Of a stretch of DNA of 23,360 nt, positions 1-7,535 are shown in pieces. A model generated the notes under the pieces. The model was not told the DNA's origin. It searched no databases and saw only the letters and a list, made by a program, of their open reading frames with translations. Source of the DNA: JAAYAY01 sp964429355 (GTDB lineage: Bacteria; Planctomycetota; Planctomycetia; Pirellulales; Thermoguttaceae); assembly GCA_964429355.1 (NCBI GenBank), contig CAYSCH010000118.1:1-23360 (forward strand), given 5' to 3'. How positions within the stretch are numbered: the stretch's first letter is position 1; the number at the start of each line of letters is the position of its first letter. The translations under genes and the position numbers were made by a program.

Positions 1-208
1 CCTTATCGGCATTCACCTCTGGAGGGCTTGAGCTAATGTAGCGCTGTCATACTAAGCATCAAACTGCCGACGATTGGCATTGGCAGTGGAAGCCCGACCA
101 GCGAGGGAGTTCGACCGTTCGTGCCCACGGGATCGCGAGAATGCCATTGAGTTTTCTGACCGGCACAACCGATACAATCGATACACTTTGATATGGGGGG
201 CCAATCAA
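1..208. other. Upstream region of the OMP gene, no gene seen
   Basis: No convincing coding sequence is visible. Just before the outer-membrane protein gene lies a short AT-richer stretch with a 7-bp direct repeat (CGATACA twice, around 175-186) that includes a TACAAT -10-like hexamer. No good -35 stands at 16-18 bp from it, so I do not call a promoter. A G-run (195-200) lies about 8 bases before the chosen start and may act as a ribosome binding site. Confidence 0.4.
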
Positions 209-988
209 ATGAGATCGATCTTGATCGTCCTGTTACTGACTGCGCCGGCATGTTCGCAGGAATTCTTCGCCTTCGGCGAGGCCCTGTGCTGGCGACCCTG
301 GAGCGGCGATTTCAGAAACGCCTTCGATTCGAGTTTGCCTGTCAACCACGACTGGGAGGCAGGGGCGCGTGGTGGCATAGCCATCCAGCACCCGTCGGGC
401 TGGAAGGGTTCATGGACCTACACCTGGCTCGCAGCTGAAGACACCGCTACCGCGGCCAACGGGGGCGAGGTCGGCGGGCCAATTTCCTATGGCGACCTCG
501 ACTATCAAGTCCACGACTTCGACCTGGCCCGCGTCATCTACCTCACCCAGAATTGCCAGTTGGAACCGTTTGTCGGGTTCCGCTGGAGCCGGATCGACTA
601 TTCGCTCCGCGATCTTGACGGCTCGTCGGCACTGTCCATGAACTCGAACACCGATTCCTACGGTGTCCGGTTGGGAAGCAAGGGCCGCTTGTCCCTCACG
701 GAGCAACTCAGTCTGTTCGGGCAGGGGGCCTTCTCCGGCCTGCTGTCCACCACGGAGAATAACGGACTTGACACCAACGGCACGTGGGATGCGACCGACG
801 ATCACGAGAATCACGCCGCCGATGCGGCTGCGGGCGTTGCCTGGGAATTCGGCCTTCTGGAAGTAGCAGCGGGTTATGAATGGAACTGGTGGGCAAACAG
901 CGTCCAACGCCGCAATTCCACCTCGCACCCCGACTACGACGACCTCCTGCTCGAAGGGGCCTTCCTGAGAGTCAGCGGTCGTTATTGA
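209..988 (+). CDS. Outer-membrane beta-barrel protein, Lpg1974/Legionella OMP-like
   Basis: 259 aa. The frame is open further upstream (from 74), but the ATG at 209 follows a G-rich stretch and begins a typical Sec signal peptide (MRSILIVLLLTAPACS) with probable cleavage near residue 16. The mature part has alternating aromatic/polar beta-strand patterns, repeated Gly-Trp/Tyr turns and a C-terminal aromatic residue (LRVSGRY), consistent with BAM-dependent insertion. The pattern resembles the Lpg1974-like OMP proteins common in planctomycetes; this is family-level recognition only. The signal contains a Cys at residue 15, but a lipobox is not convincing. The gene converges on pabB with only 10 bp between stop codons, so no separate terminator fits. 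Substrate and function are unknown. Confidence 0.7.
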   Translation: MRSILIVLLLTAPACSQEFFAFGEALCWRPWSGDFRNAFDSSLPVNHDWEAGARGGIAIQHPSGWKGSWTYTWLAAEDTATAANGGEVGGPISYGDLDYQVHDFDLARVIYLTQNCQLEPFVGFRWSRIDYSLRDLDGSSALSMNSNTDSYGVRLGSKGRLSLTEQLSLFGQGAFSGLLSTTENNGLDTNGTWDATDDHENHAADAAAGVAWEFGLLEVAAGYEWNWWANSVQRRNSTSHPDYDDLLLEGAFLRVSGRY

Positions 989-998
989 CGCACCCCTG

Positions 999-2420
999 CT
1001 ACGGTAAAAACGCACGCACGAGCCCCTCGGCCTTGTGCCAGGTCTCTTCGTATTCAGCCTCCGGACTCGACTGGGCGACGATTCCGCCCCCCACGGGGGC
1101 TTGCCACCAGCCGCGTCCGGCCGTGATCGTGCGGATGAGGATACTCAGATCCATGGAACCATCAAAGCCGAGGTAACCAAGGCTGCCGCAGTAAGGGCCA
1201 CGGGCGGTAGGCTCCAACTCGGCAATGATCTCCATGGCCCGAATCTTGGGAGCGCCTGTGACGGAACCGCCAGGGAAGGTTGCCCGCACCAGATCGATGC
1301 AGCTCTTGCCGTCCCGGAGGCGTCCCTCGATTGCTGAAACGAGGTGGCATACGTACTGGTATCGTTCGAGCGAGCAGAGTTCGGTAACCTGTACCCTGTC
1401 GGCCCGGCACACTTTGGAGAGGTCGTTGCGCAATAGGTCGACAATCATCACGTTCTCAGCTCGATCCTTCTCACTGGCCTGTAGACACGCCATCTGCCGG
1501 TTGTCAGCGGTCGGCTGATCGGCTCGCTGGCATGTTCCCTTGATCGGCCGGGTTTCCACGCAGCCGTCGACAACCTGCAGGAATCGTTCCGGCGAGGCGC
1601 TCAGGATTTGAAACTCGCCCAGATCAAAATAGCCCCCGAAAGGAGCCGGGTTCCGTTCCCGGAGGCGGTGATAGATGGCAACCGAATCGTCCACGGCCGG
1701 ATAGAGCATTCGCTGGGACACGTTCACCTGGAAGGTGTCGCCGGCGTAGATGTAGTCGATCGCCTTCTGCACTGCGGCCAGGTACCCGTTGCGTGAGAAG
1801 TTGCTCGTCAGGCGGGGTAGATGTTCCGTCGGGAACTGAGTGGCAAGCCCTGCAGCCTGGACGACACCCCTCGAGAGCAATCCTGCGGCACGCGCCGCAA
1901 TACGCATTTCACCCAGTGCGCAGCTTTTGAACCATTCAAGCCGCTTTCTCGCCCGGCCGATTCTCGCCGCCGAGTCCCTCTCGGGTAGACCGCTGGAAAT
2001 AATCCATGTGCGGTCATCCTGGTGATCGAAGGCGATAACCACGTCGTAAAGTCCGACCGCCAGCACCGGCACACCGAACTCATCCAAACGTGGGCATGGA
2101 ATCCTCTCCAATTGTCGGCCCAATTCATATCCAAGAATGCCGGCCGCTCCCCCTTGAAAGGGCGGCAACCCGGGGAGTGTTCGCACGTCAAAACAGGGCA
2201 GTGCCGCTTCGAGAGTGCCAAGTGCATCCTGTTCACTGGCGAATTCCAGGTAGGCGAACGGGTCGGCCGCGATGAAGGAATGGCGTCCGAGTCTCGGATG
2301 ACGCATCGCGCTGTCGAGAAACAGGCAGTGGGGCAGGCCAGACAGTCGCGAGAAGACCGTTGCCGATGCTGGTGCGTCAGCCAGTTCTTCAAAGAGTGGC
2401 TCGATCGCTGGCCGCCTCAC
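999..2420 (-). CDS. pabB: Aminodeoxychorismate synthase component I (PabB)
   Basis: 473 aa from a GTG at 2420 whose bases overlap the upstream gene's stop (GTGA), suggesting translational coupling. A GTG at 2486 is also in frame but would overlap the upstream gene by 70 bp. This is a chorismate-binding enzyme: it converts chorismate plus ammonia to 4-amino-4-deoxychorismate on the route to p-aminobenzoate. Motifs visible: PIKGT at about 292-296, where the Lys is the nucleophile that separates PabB from anthranilate synthase (PIAGT); DLLRNDLS at about 328-335; FPGGSVTGAPK at about 382-392; and GGGIVAQS at about 445-452. No glutaminase (PabA) or lyase (PabC) domain is fused or adjacent. The neighbouring DHPS-like gene suggests the pABA feeds methanopterin or folate synthesis. 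Family assignment is firm; the pathway is inferred. Confidence 0.88.
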   Translation of the reverse strand: MRRPAIEPLFEELADAPASATVFSRLSGLPHCLFLDSAMRHPRLGRHSFIAADPFAYLEFASEQDALGTLEAALPCFDVRTLPGLPPFQGGAAGILGYELGRQLERIPCPRLDEFGVPVLAVGLYDVVIAFDHQDDRTWIISSGLPERDSAARIGRARKRLEWFKSCALGEMRIAARAAGLLSRGVVQAAGLATQFPTEHLPRLTSNFSRNGYLAAVQKAIDYIYAGDTFQVNVSQRMLYPAVDDSVAIYHRLRERNPAPFGGYFDLGEFQILSASPERFLQVVDGCVETRPIKGTCQRADQPTADNRQMACLQASEKDRAENVMIVDLLRNDLSKVCRADRVQVTELCSLERYQYVCHLVSAIEGRLRDGKSCIDLVRATFPGGSVTGAPKIRAMEIIAELEPTARGPYCGSLGYLGFDGSMDLSILIRTITAGRGWWQAPVGGGIVAQSSPEAEYEETWHKAEGLVRAFLP

Positions 2421-3877
2421 TCCTTCAACTCCGCGGAAGAACTGTCTGTTTCGTCTTCCTGAAAATACTGGCGAGCCTCGTCGCACTCACCGTCGCGCAA
2501 GCGAGCCAGACGCAAAGCTCGGCGTTCCAGACGCGTCAGTTCGCGACGCGTGAGCACTCCCCAATGCAGGGCTTCGTCCTGCCGATAGGTCTTTCCAAGC
2601 GTCAAGGCGGCCATTGCCTTGGCCATTTCGTAGCCGAGATAGAAGGCCTGGCCGACGTCGAAAGTGCGATCCGTGTTCGACAGGATTTGATCGAACAGGT
2701 CATAGGGATCGTCGCTTTCAAGGTGTTTCCCGTCACTGACGGCGTGCAACCGGCCCCCCTCGGCGTAGAGGCGGGGGGACGGATCCTTGAGCACTTCGGC
2801 CAAACGGTCAAGCTCCTCGGGGCCAAACTCAAGCACCGCTCCGTCGCGGAGCAGCAAGAGTCCCGGCTCGAGCCGACCGGCCGGCGATCTGCAGGCTGCC
2901 ACGTGGTGGCTCACTTGTCGTGCAAGATGGCATTCCAGGACGGCCGTCCGAGTCCAGTTCGAGTTCTGGCTTACGACCAGCGAACCAACGCGAAGCTCCT
3001 GGCACATGCCAACCAGCACAACGTGGAGACTCGCCGAATCGACGGCCGTCGTTTCAGTAACCGGCTCAAGAGACATTACCATCGGCAACTGAGGCCATTC
3101 CCGCCGGATTTCGCAGTACCGGGCCAGAGTGTCGACAAGCCCCAAGCCGATCGGCTCCAACCCTGGATCGACACGGAATCCAACACCCTGCCGACCTACC
3201 CTGTCGGCCGCACGACTGAGGTCATCACGCGACATGCCGCTTGCTTGGAGGACGATCTCGCAGCCGAGTCCTATGGCAGCGTCTTGCTGATGGAGGTCGG
3301 CGGGGAAGACCAGGCTGACACCGCGTGGAACCGCGTTGAGGAGGTCCAGCGGGGCGACATCGGCGAGGGCCACGCGCAGACCTTCTTCTCCTAACTCTTC
3401 GACAACCATCGCAAGACCGGGCCACGGACGGCCGGATCCAGCCAAGAGGATCGTGTCAGCTCCGTCCTTGGCCAAGGCCTCCGCCCGGGCAAGAATTTCG
3501 TTGTGGGACAGTTCGTCTGCCGATGGAATTCTCGCGATGATTTCGATATCCCAGTTGCCATAGTCGGACGGTTCGGTCGTACGACCGTAGAACCCCGGGA
3601 GTTCCCGGAGGTCGTAAGGCCCCCGCTGAACCGGCACTTTGGCAACCTCCTCGACCACCGACAGGTCGCCCCTGCAATGCCCCGGTACAATGACGGCTGC
3701 GATTCCCTCAGGAACCTCAAGATGACGGGCCAGCCAGCGAGGAGTGATCAAGGCGGCGATCGTGATCGGCATGACGGCCACGGAGAAGTCGAAACCGACC
3801 GCAGGGGCAATCGCCGCAAGGATTCGGCGGAGAGGTTGTTCCGCAAGTCGGCCGGTTACGAAGAGGTAGTGCGGCAT
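2417..3877 (-). CDS. DUF6513 / dihydropteroate synthase-like protein (H4MPT-associated)
   Basis: 486 aa. The ATG at 3877 (MPHYLFVTGRLAE) is preferred over an in-frame TTG at 3904; neither has a clear Shine-Dalgarno. Residues 1-110 match the DUF6513 pattern: LFVTGRLAEQPLRRIL, VMPITIAALIT, and a PGHCRGDLSVVEE segment. Residues about 130-390 form a pterin-binding TIM-barrel-like region with VDPGLEPIGLGL and VTETTAVDS in place of the family's usual TELTDVD-type segment. A C-terminal region of about 100 residues follows. Such dihydropteroate-synthase-related proteins are known from methanogens, methylotrophs and planctomycetes, in tetrahydromethanopterin-linked C1 gene sets; their exact reaction is not settled. 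The stop overlaps the pabB start, and an SDR gene lies 76 bp upstream, so the three probably form one operon. Family assignment is good; biochemical role is inferred. Confidence 0.78.
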   Translation of the reverse strand: MPHYLFVTGRLAEQPLRRILAAIAPAVGFDFSVAVMPITIAALITPRWLARHLEVPEGIAAVIVPGHCRGDLSVVEEVAKVPVQRGPYDLRELPGFYGRTTEPSDYGNWDIEIIARIPSADELSHNEILARAEALAKDGADTILLAGSGRPWPGLAMVVEELGEEGLRVALADVAPLDLLNAVPRGVSLVFPADLHQQDAAIGLGCEIVLQASGMSRDDLSRAADRVGRQGVGFRVDPGLEPIGLGLVDTLARYCEIRREWPQLPMVMSLEPVTETTAVDSASLHVVLVGMCQELRVGSLVVSQNSNWTRTAVLECHLARQVSHHVAACRSPAGRLEPGLLLLRDGAVLEFGPEELDRLAEVLKDPSPRLYAEGGRLHAVSDGKHLESDDPYDLFDQILSNTDRTFDVGQAFYLGYEMAKAMAALTLGKTYRQDEALHWGVLTRRELTRLERRALRLARLRDGECDEARQYFQEDETDSSSAELKE

Positions 3878-3953
3878 AGACAGAGGTTGGAGGCTGGAGG
3901 CCAAAGACCGTGGGTGAAGGCCTGCTGACAGAAGGCAAGCAACGTCTCGTTGA

Positions 3954-4763
3954 TCATTTCGGATTCACTCCCGTCTGCCCTCCAGTCTCCGAACTGACCC
4001 GGAATCCACCGTTGACTTGAATGACTTGCCCCGAGATGAACTCGGACTGCGGCGAGACGAGAAATCGAGCGACCCGCGCCACGTCTTCAGGAGTTCCCCA
4101 GCGGTCGGCAAGGCTTTCCCGTCTGGCCCGGCCATGCCAGTAGTCGGAAGCCTGCTCGCCCCAGGCGGTCTGGATCCAGCCGAGAGCCATGCAGTTGACG
4201 CGAACTGCGGGTGCAAGACTCTGGGCAAGACTTCGGGTGAAGGCCATGACGGCTCCCTTGCTGGCCGCGAACAACTCGGCCGTGTCGCCCGACATACCCC
4301 GTTCGGCACCGTCCCAGCCAATGTTCAGGATGACCCCTGCCCCACGATCGGCCATTCTCTTTCCTGCGCCTCGGCTCAGCCGGATGGCGGCGCGGGTATC
4401 GACTTGCCAGAGAGCGTCCAGTTTGCGTTCGAAACTCCAATCAGGCCGATCGCCGGTCAGGATGTCGACACCGGCATTGTTGATCCAGATATCGACGTGA
4501 CCCTTCCACTGCCAGGTCTGGTCAAGGAGGCTGTCTTGAGCGGTATCGGCGCTGAGGTCGGCAATGATCGTTTCCACTTCAACACCCTCGACACCCACCG
4601 CCTCCGCTGTTTGCTGGGCGGCATGCCTGTCGTGGCCGGCGTGAACAACGACCCTAGCCCCTGCGGCTGCCAGTTCGACAGCGATTGCCCGGCCGATTCC
4701 GCGAGAGGAACCGGTCACCACTGCGACGCGATCGGATAGGTCACACGAAGGAGTAGAGGGCAT
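3954..4763 (-). CDS. SDR-family protein with altered catalytic residues
   Basis: 269 aa Rossmann-fold short-chain dehydrogenase/reductase relative. The nucleotide-binding motif TGSSRGIG (18-25) and the NNAG motif (95-98) are intact, and the C-terminal ISGQVIQVNGGF segment is typical of FabG-like SDRs. The catalytic region is not: the YxxxK tyrosine is Phe165 (LFAASK, Lys169 kept), the strand that normally carries the catalytic Ser reads NIGWDG with no Ser or Thr, and the usual PG after the next strand is LG. It starts with ATG at 4763 and heads the operon that continues with the DHPS-like gene and pabB. SDRs include pteridine reductases (PTR1, FolM), so a pterin-reductase-like or pterin-binding role is possible. 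The lost Ser/Tyr argue against ordinary SDR chemistry. Fold assignment is firm; function is unknown. Confidence 0.8.
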   Translation of the reverse strand: MPSTPSCDLSDRVAVVTGSSRGIGRAIAVELAAAGARVVVHAGHDRHAAQQTAEAVGVEGVEVETIIADLSADTAQDSLLDQTWQWKGHVDIWINNAGVDILTGDRPDWSFERKLDALWQVDTRAAIRLSRGAGKRMADRGAGVILNIGWDGAERGMSGDTAELFAASKGAVMAFTRSLAQSLAPAVRVNCMALGWIQTAWGEQASDYWHGRARRESLADRWGTPEDVARVARFLVSPQSEFISGQVIQVNGGFRVSSETGGQTGVNPK

Positions 4764-5090
4764 GGACGCAAGCAGTCACATCGGAACCGGGCGAGCGGAA
4801 CAACGCACAGGGCGATGTTGCCTGTTGGTGCCTCTTTTCGCCGGCGCAATAAGCAGGACTCTGGACTGGAACACAGACAGGCCAAGCGAGAGCTACGGGG
4901 CAATCTCGTCGCGAACGCCCGGAACCTCGTCCCCTACCTGCCTTTCCGGCGACCTCGCGGGCTGAGGTAGTATCCCTTTTGTATCCGGCGCGAGCCGCAC
5001 TGGCAACTGGGGATTCTACAGATACACCCGCAATGATCACCAGCAAGATCATTCGATGAGTTCTGGAACCCATCTCCCAACAGTTCCACC
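4764..5090. other. Intergenic region with a weak ORF
   Basis: This gap of about 330 bp lies between two minus-strand genes. It holds the promoter candidate listed separately. A minus-strand ORF running 5073 to 4741 begins with a signal-peptide-like stretch (MILLVIIAGVSVESPVASA) but then becomes low-complexity, shows no codon bias and overlaps the SDR start. I consider it probably non-coding. Nothing else was recognised. Confidence 0.35.
4978..5006 (-). promoter_or_regulatory. Candidate sigma-70-type promoter of the SDR-DHPS-pabB operon
   Basis: Read on the minus strand, a TTGCCA -35 (5001-5006) is followed after 17 bp by TACAAA (4978-4983). This would leave a leader of about 210 nt before the SDR start. 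It was found by eye; planctomycete promoter consensus is poorly defined, so this is tentative. Confidence 0.35.
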
Positions 5091-5723
5091 TCAGTGGCCG
5101 AAACTGACACCCCAGCTCACACCTGGCCGCGGTGGGGGATAGTGATGATGGCGGTAGTAATAGGGAGGCGGATAGTGGTAGACCGGGGGTCCGTAGACCT
5201 CGTGGACAACCACAGGCGATGATTCCCGCACGACAACCGTTTCCGGCTGACGAACAGGAGGCGGTTCCTGCATCGCCGCCACGACTCTACTGCTGACACG
5301 CTGCTGGTTGAGGTAGATCAGATCCTGGGTGTTTGGCGGCTGAATCATGCCGTTTGCCCGAATGTGATTCACAATCAGCTCTTCCTGGACACCGCTCTGA
5401 GACATCATCACGACATCTTCAATCGAGACGGCTCCGGCACGAATTTGACGGCCGAGCTGGGCCTCGATCTGAGCCCGGTTTCGAGCTTCGATCTCGTCAA
5501 TCTCGTTTCCGACCACTGCCCCTGTCAGGGCTCCCACACCAGCTCCGATAACCGCTCCCGCTCCCGCATTACCGGAGGCATCGCCGATCAGAGCCCCAGT
5601 TCCCGCACCGAGCAAACCACCCAGGAGAGCACCTTGATCCGCACGGTCAGGCGAGGCGCAACCTGTCACGGCAAGCAGGAACAGCGGCACTGCCCAGAAA
5701 AATCGAGCGATGGGCTGGCTCAT
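5091..5723 (-). CDS. Glycine-zipper lipoprotein with His/Tyr/Pro-rich tail
   Basis: 210 aa from the ATG at 5723. The frame is open to 5822, but only the inner Met gives a proper lipoprotein signal: a hydrophobic run ending in the lipobox AVTGC (Cys22). Residues about 28-70 are a glycine zipper (repeats of the GxGxGALxGxxxG type), as in YMGG / 17-kDa surface-antigen-like proteins that pack in or against the outer membrane. Residues 85-150 are helical and charged and may form a small folded domain. The C-terminus is rich in Pro, Tyr and His (about 170-205), possibly a metal-binding or cell-wall-interacting tail. The upstream region has a weak TTGACG-18 bp-TACGCT match on the minus strand (5812-5841). 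No partner gene is evident. Membrane anchoring is well supported; function is unknown. Confidence 0.75.
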   Translation of the reverse strand: MSQPIARFFWAVPLFLLAVTGCASPDRADQGALLGGLLGAGTGALIGDASGNAGAGAVIGAGVGALTGAVVGNEIDEIEARNRAQIEAQLGRQIRAGAVSIEDVVMMSQSGVQEELIVNHIRANGMIQPPNTQDLIYLNQQRVSSRVVAAMQEPPPVRQPETVVVRESSPVVVHEVYGPPVYHYPPPYYYRHHHYPPPRPGVSWGVSFGH

Positions 5724-5942
5724 TTGGGGGGCTCCGACCGTGTGGGTTGCATCGTAAGGGGTAGTTCTTCGACCAATATCGGCGTGCATTGTGTGCGAAG
5801 ATGAGCCCGGGAGCGTACCCAAGTATTGGGGATGACGTCAAGTCAAACTGGGCAACTGGGGAAAGTTCATTCCGGGCCTCGTCAATCGTCTGGCGCAAGA
5901 CCGGCGGAGCCATTTATGTCACCGGAAGCTGTCATTACAGGC

Positions 5943-5971
5943 TTGCTGTTGGGACAAGAGGACAATAGAAT
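5943..5971 (+). promoter_or_regulatory. Promoter of the sulfur amino-acid operon
   Basis: TTGCTG (5943-5948), a 17-bp spacer, then TAGAAT (5966-5971). Transcription would start near 5978, immediately before the SAM-II-like motif. This placement supports both the promoter and the leader call. Confidence 0.55.
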
Positions 5972-5977
5972 GAGCTT

Positions 5978-6058
5978 CAAGATGGGATTTGCGGCCGCTT
6001 GCAGCCAAAACTGCTAAAGTGCCACCGTGGCTAGGAGGATTTCGTCCCAATCCACGGT
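5978..6058 (+). ncRNA. Leader RNA with SAM-II-like riboswitch motif
   Basis: The start of the predicted transcript carries the signature blocks of the SAM-II (SAM-alpha) aptamer in order: GATTTG (5986-5991), GGCCGCTTGC followed by A and GCCA (5993-6007), and GCTAAAGTGCC (6013-6023). The 5993-6002 and 6013-6023 strands can pair at both ends (GGC/GCC and GC/GC) with two U-A pairs between them. That is the SAM-II P2 pattern, in which the ligand sits against U-A positions. P1 would be only about 3 bp (TGG 5983-5985 with CCA 6005-6007) and loop 3 is short, so this is a divergent or partial match. A 7-bp stem (ACCGTGG 6024-6030 / CCACGGT 6052-6058) follows, then an intrinsic terminator. The downstream genes belong to methionine/cysteine metabolism, which fits S-adenosylmethionine control. 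Confidence 0.45.
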
Positions 6059-6075
6059 CAACTTCAGACAGAGCC

Positions 6076-6114
6076 AAGCCGCGACCACCTTCGGGTGCCT
6101 GTCGCGGCTTTTTT
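6076..6114 (+). terminator. Intrinsic terminator in the leader (attenuator)
   Basis: A 10-bp stem (AAGCCGCGAC 6076-6085 with GTCGCGGCTT 6101-6110) is capped by CACC-TTCG-GGTG (6086-6097, a UUCG tetraloop hairpin) and followed by six T (6109-6114). No plus-strand gene precedes it, and the minus-strand lipoprotein reads away from it. It can therefore only end transcripts begun in this leader, as expected for a riboswitch expression platform or an sRNA end. An outer 7-bp repeat (TCAGACA 6064-6070 / TGTCTGA 6117-6123) encloses it and could offer an alternative pairing. Confidence 0.85.
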
Positions 6115-6199
6115 GTTGTCTGAGACCGAGTGAACCGCGTTGGCCCGTCCGTTGCGTTGTTCCATACGACACAAGGATCCTTCCTTACTGGAATTTGCC

Positions 6200-7408
6200 A
6201 TGACCGACCGACCGCGTCTGCCCGACCCCAATGGCCCCAAGCTGGCCGATTCAACCCTGGCTGTCCACGCCGGTGAAGACCGACTGAAAGTGGGCAACGC
6301 CATGACCGACGCTATCTTCTGCTCGGCGACCTACACCTTTCCCAACACGCAGGCAGCCATCGATTATGTGGCCGAGAAGCAGCCTCGCGAAGAATACGGG
6401 CGGTACGGCAATCCCACCGAACGCGTGGCAGAGAGAAAGCTGGCGGCCCTGGAGGGCGGTGAGGCGGCGATTCTCTATTCGACAGGCATGTCCGCAATTG
6501 CCAGTCTGTTGATGGCATTGCTGCAATCGGGCGACGAGGTGATTCTGTTCGACGAGTGCTATCATCGAACCCGTGAACTGTGCAAGAAGCACTTGGGCAA
6601 GTTCGGTGTGGTCACGCACCAGATCCCCGCTTGCGACTACGATCGGATGGAGGCGGCAATCAACAAGAAAACCCGCCTCTTGATCAGCGAGTCGCCGACG
6701 AACCCGCATTTGAGCGTCGTGGATCTGGAGCGTTTTGCCGCCCTCGGCAAGAAACACAATGTGCTCACCATGATCGATGCCACACTGGCCACGCCCTACA
6801 ACGTCAAGCCGCTCGAATATGGAGTGGACTACGTCGTCCATTCGTGCACGAAGTACCTGGCCGGTCACAATGACCTTCTTGCCGGCGCGGTGATTGCCTC
6901 CGACGCAGCTCTTGAACCAGTTCGCAATCTCCGCGGCGCCACGGGGATGTGCATTGGCCCCCATGAGGTTTATCTTCTGCTTCGAGGGGTCAAGACCTTC
7001 GAACTTCGCATGCAGCGACACAATGAGAATGGCCTGCGGATCGCCCAGTTCCTTGAGGGCCATCCGCGGATCGAGAAGGTCTATTATCCGGGGCTGGAGA
7101 GCCATCGCGACTATGCTGTGGCCAAGCGAACTATGCGAGGCTTCGGGGGTCTGGTCACGTTTCTGGTCAAGGATGCAGATCACGCCGCGACGGCTGCCGT
7201 GGTCGATGCTACCACACTTCCACGCATCGGCCCGAGCCTGGGCGGTGTCGAGTCGCTCATCGAGCAGCCCATTGTGATGAGCTACCACAGCTTCACCAAG
7301 GAACAACGCGAGGCCGTGGGGATTCCCGACAACATGATCCGCCTGGCCTGCGGCATCGAGAACCCCGAGGATCTGATCGCGGATCTCAAGCAGGCTCTCG
7401 AGCGATAG
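6200..7408 (+). CDS. Cystathionine gamma-synthase family PLP enzyme (copy 1)
   Basis: 402 aa from the ATG at 6200; the frame is open from a TTG at 6140. This is a Cys/Met-metabolism PLP enzyme (fold type I). Visible motifs: EYGRYGNPTERVAERKLAALEG (about 65-86, the active-site tyrosine/arginine region), YSTGMSA (93-99), ISESPTNP (162-169), DATLATPY (193-200, with Asp193 facing the PLP nitrogen) and SCTKYLAGHND (215-225), where Lys218 forms the Schiff base. The YGRYGNPT and SCTKY variants are typical of the cystathionine gamma-synthase / O-acyl-homoserine sulfhydrylase branch. Candidate reactions are gamma-replacement on an activated homoserine by cysteine or sulfide. It is first in the unit controlled by the SAM-II-like leader and is followed by a paralogue after 127 bp. 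Exact substrate is not determinable from sequence. Confidence 0.85.
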   Translation: MTDRPRLPDPNGPKLADSTLAVHAGEDRLKVGNAMTDAIFCSATYTFPNTQAAIDYVAEKQPREEYGRYGNPTERVAERKLAALEGGEAAILYSTGMSAIASLLMALLQSGDEVILFDECYHRTRELCKKHLGKFGVVTHQIPACDYDRMEAAINKKTRLLISESPTNPHLSVVDLERFAALGKKHNVLTMIDATLATPYNVKPLEYGVDYVVHSCTKYLAGHNDLLAGAVIASDAALEPVRNLRGATGMCIGPHEVYLLLRGVKTFELRMQRHNENGLRIAQFLEGHPRIEKVYYPGLESHRDYAVAKRTMRGFGGLVTFLVKDADHAATAAVVDATTLPRIGPSLGGVESLIEQPIVMSYHSFTKEQREAVGIPDNMIRLACGIENPEDLIADLKQALER

Positions 7409-7535
7409 AGGCGGCTGTTCGGATGGCACGCCCGGAAAACTCCAGCGATGGGTGTGACAAGGAAGAATGCGACATCGCCGGCCCGTTCAGGACGTACCGC
7501 TCCAAAACACATGCCGGCTTCGAGAGGGATGGGAG

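Noticed and set aside
2360..3394. 344-aa plus-strand frame opposite pabB and the DHPS-like gene
   Set aside because: It spans two real genes in antisense and has no recognisable domain.
4741..5073. Minus-strand frame with a signal-peptide-like start between the lipoprotein and SDR genes
   Set aside because: After the hydrophobic start it is low-complexity without codon bias and it overlaps the SDR start; the predicted promoter also lies inside it.
5991..5998. GCGGCCGC palindrome (NotI-like) as a protein-binding site
   Set aside because: It is better explained as part of the SAM-II-like P2 strand; an 8-bp GC palindrome alone is weak evidence.
6251..7429. 392-aa minus-strand frame opposite the first PLP enzyme
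   Set aside because: Shadow of a well-supported gene; composition is typical of an antisense frame.
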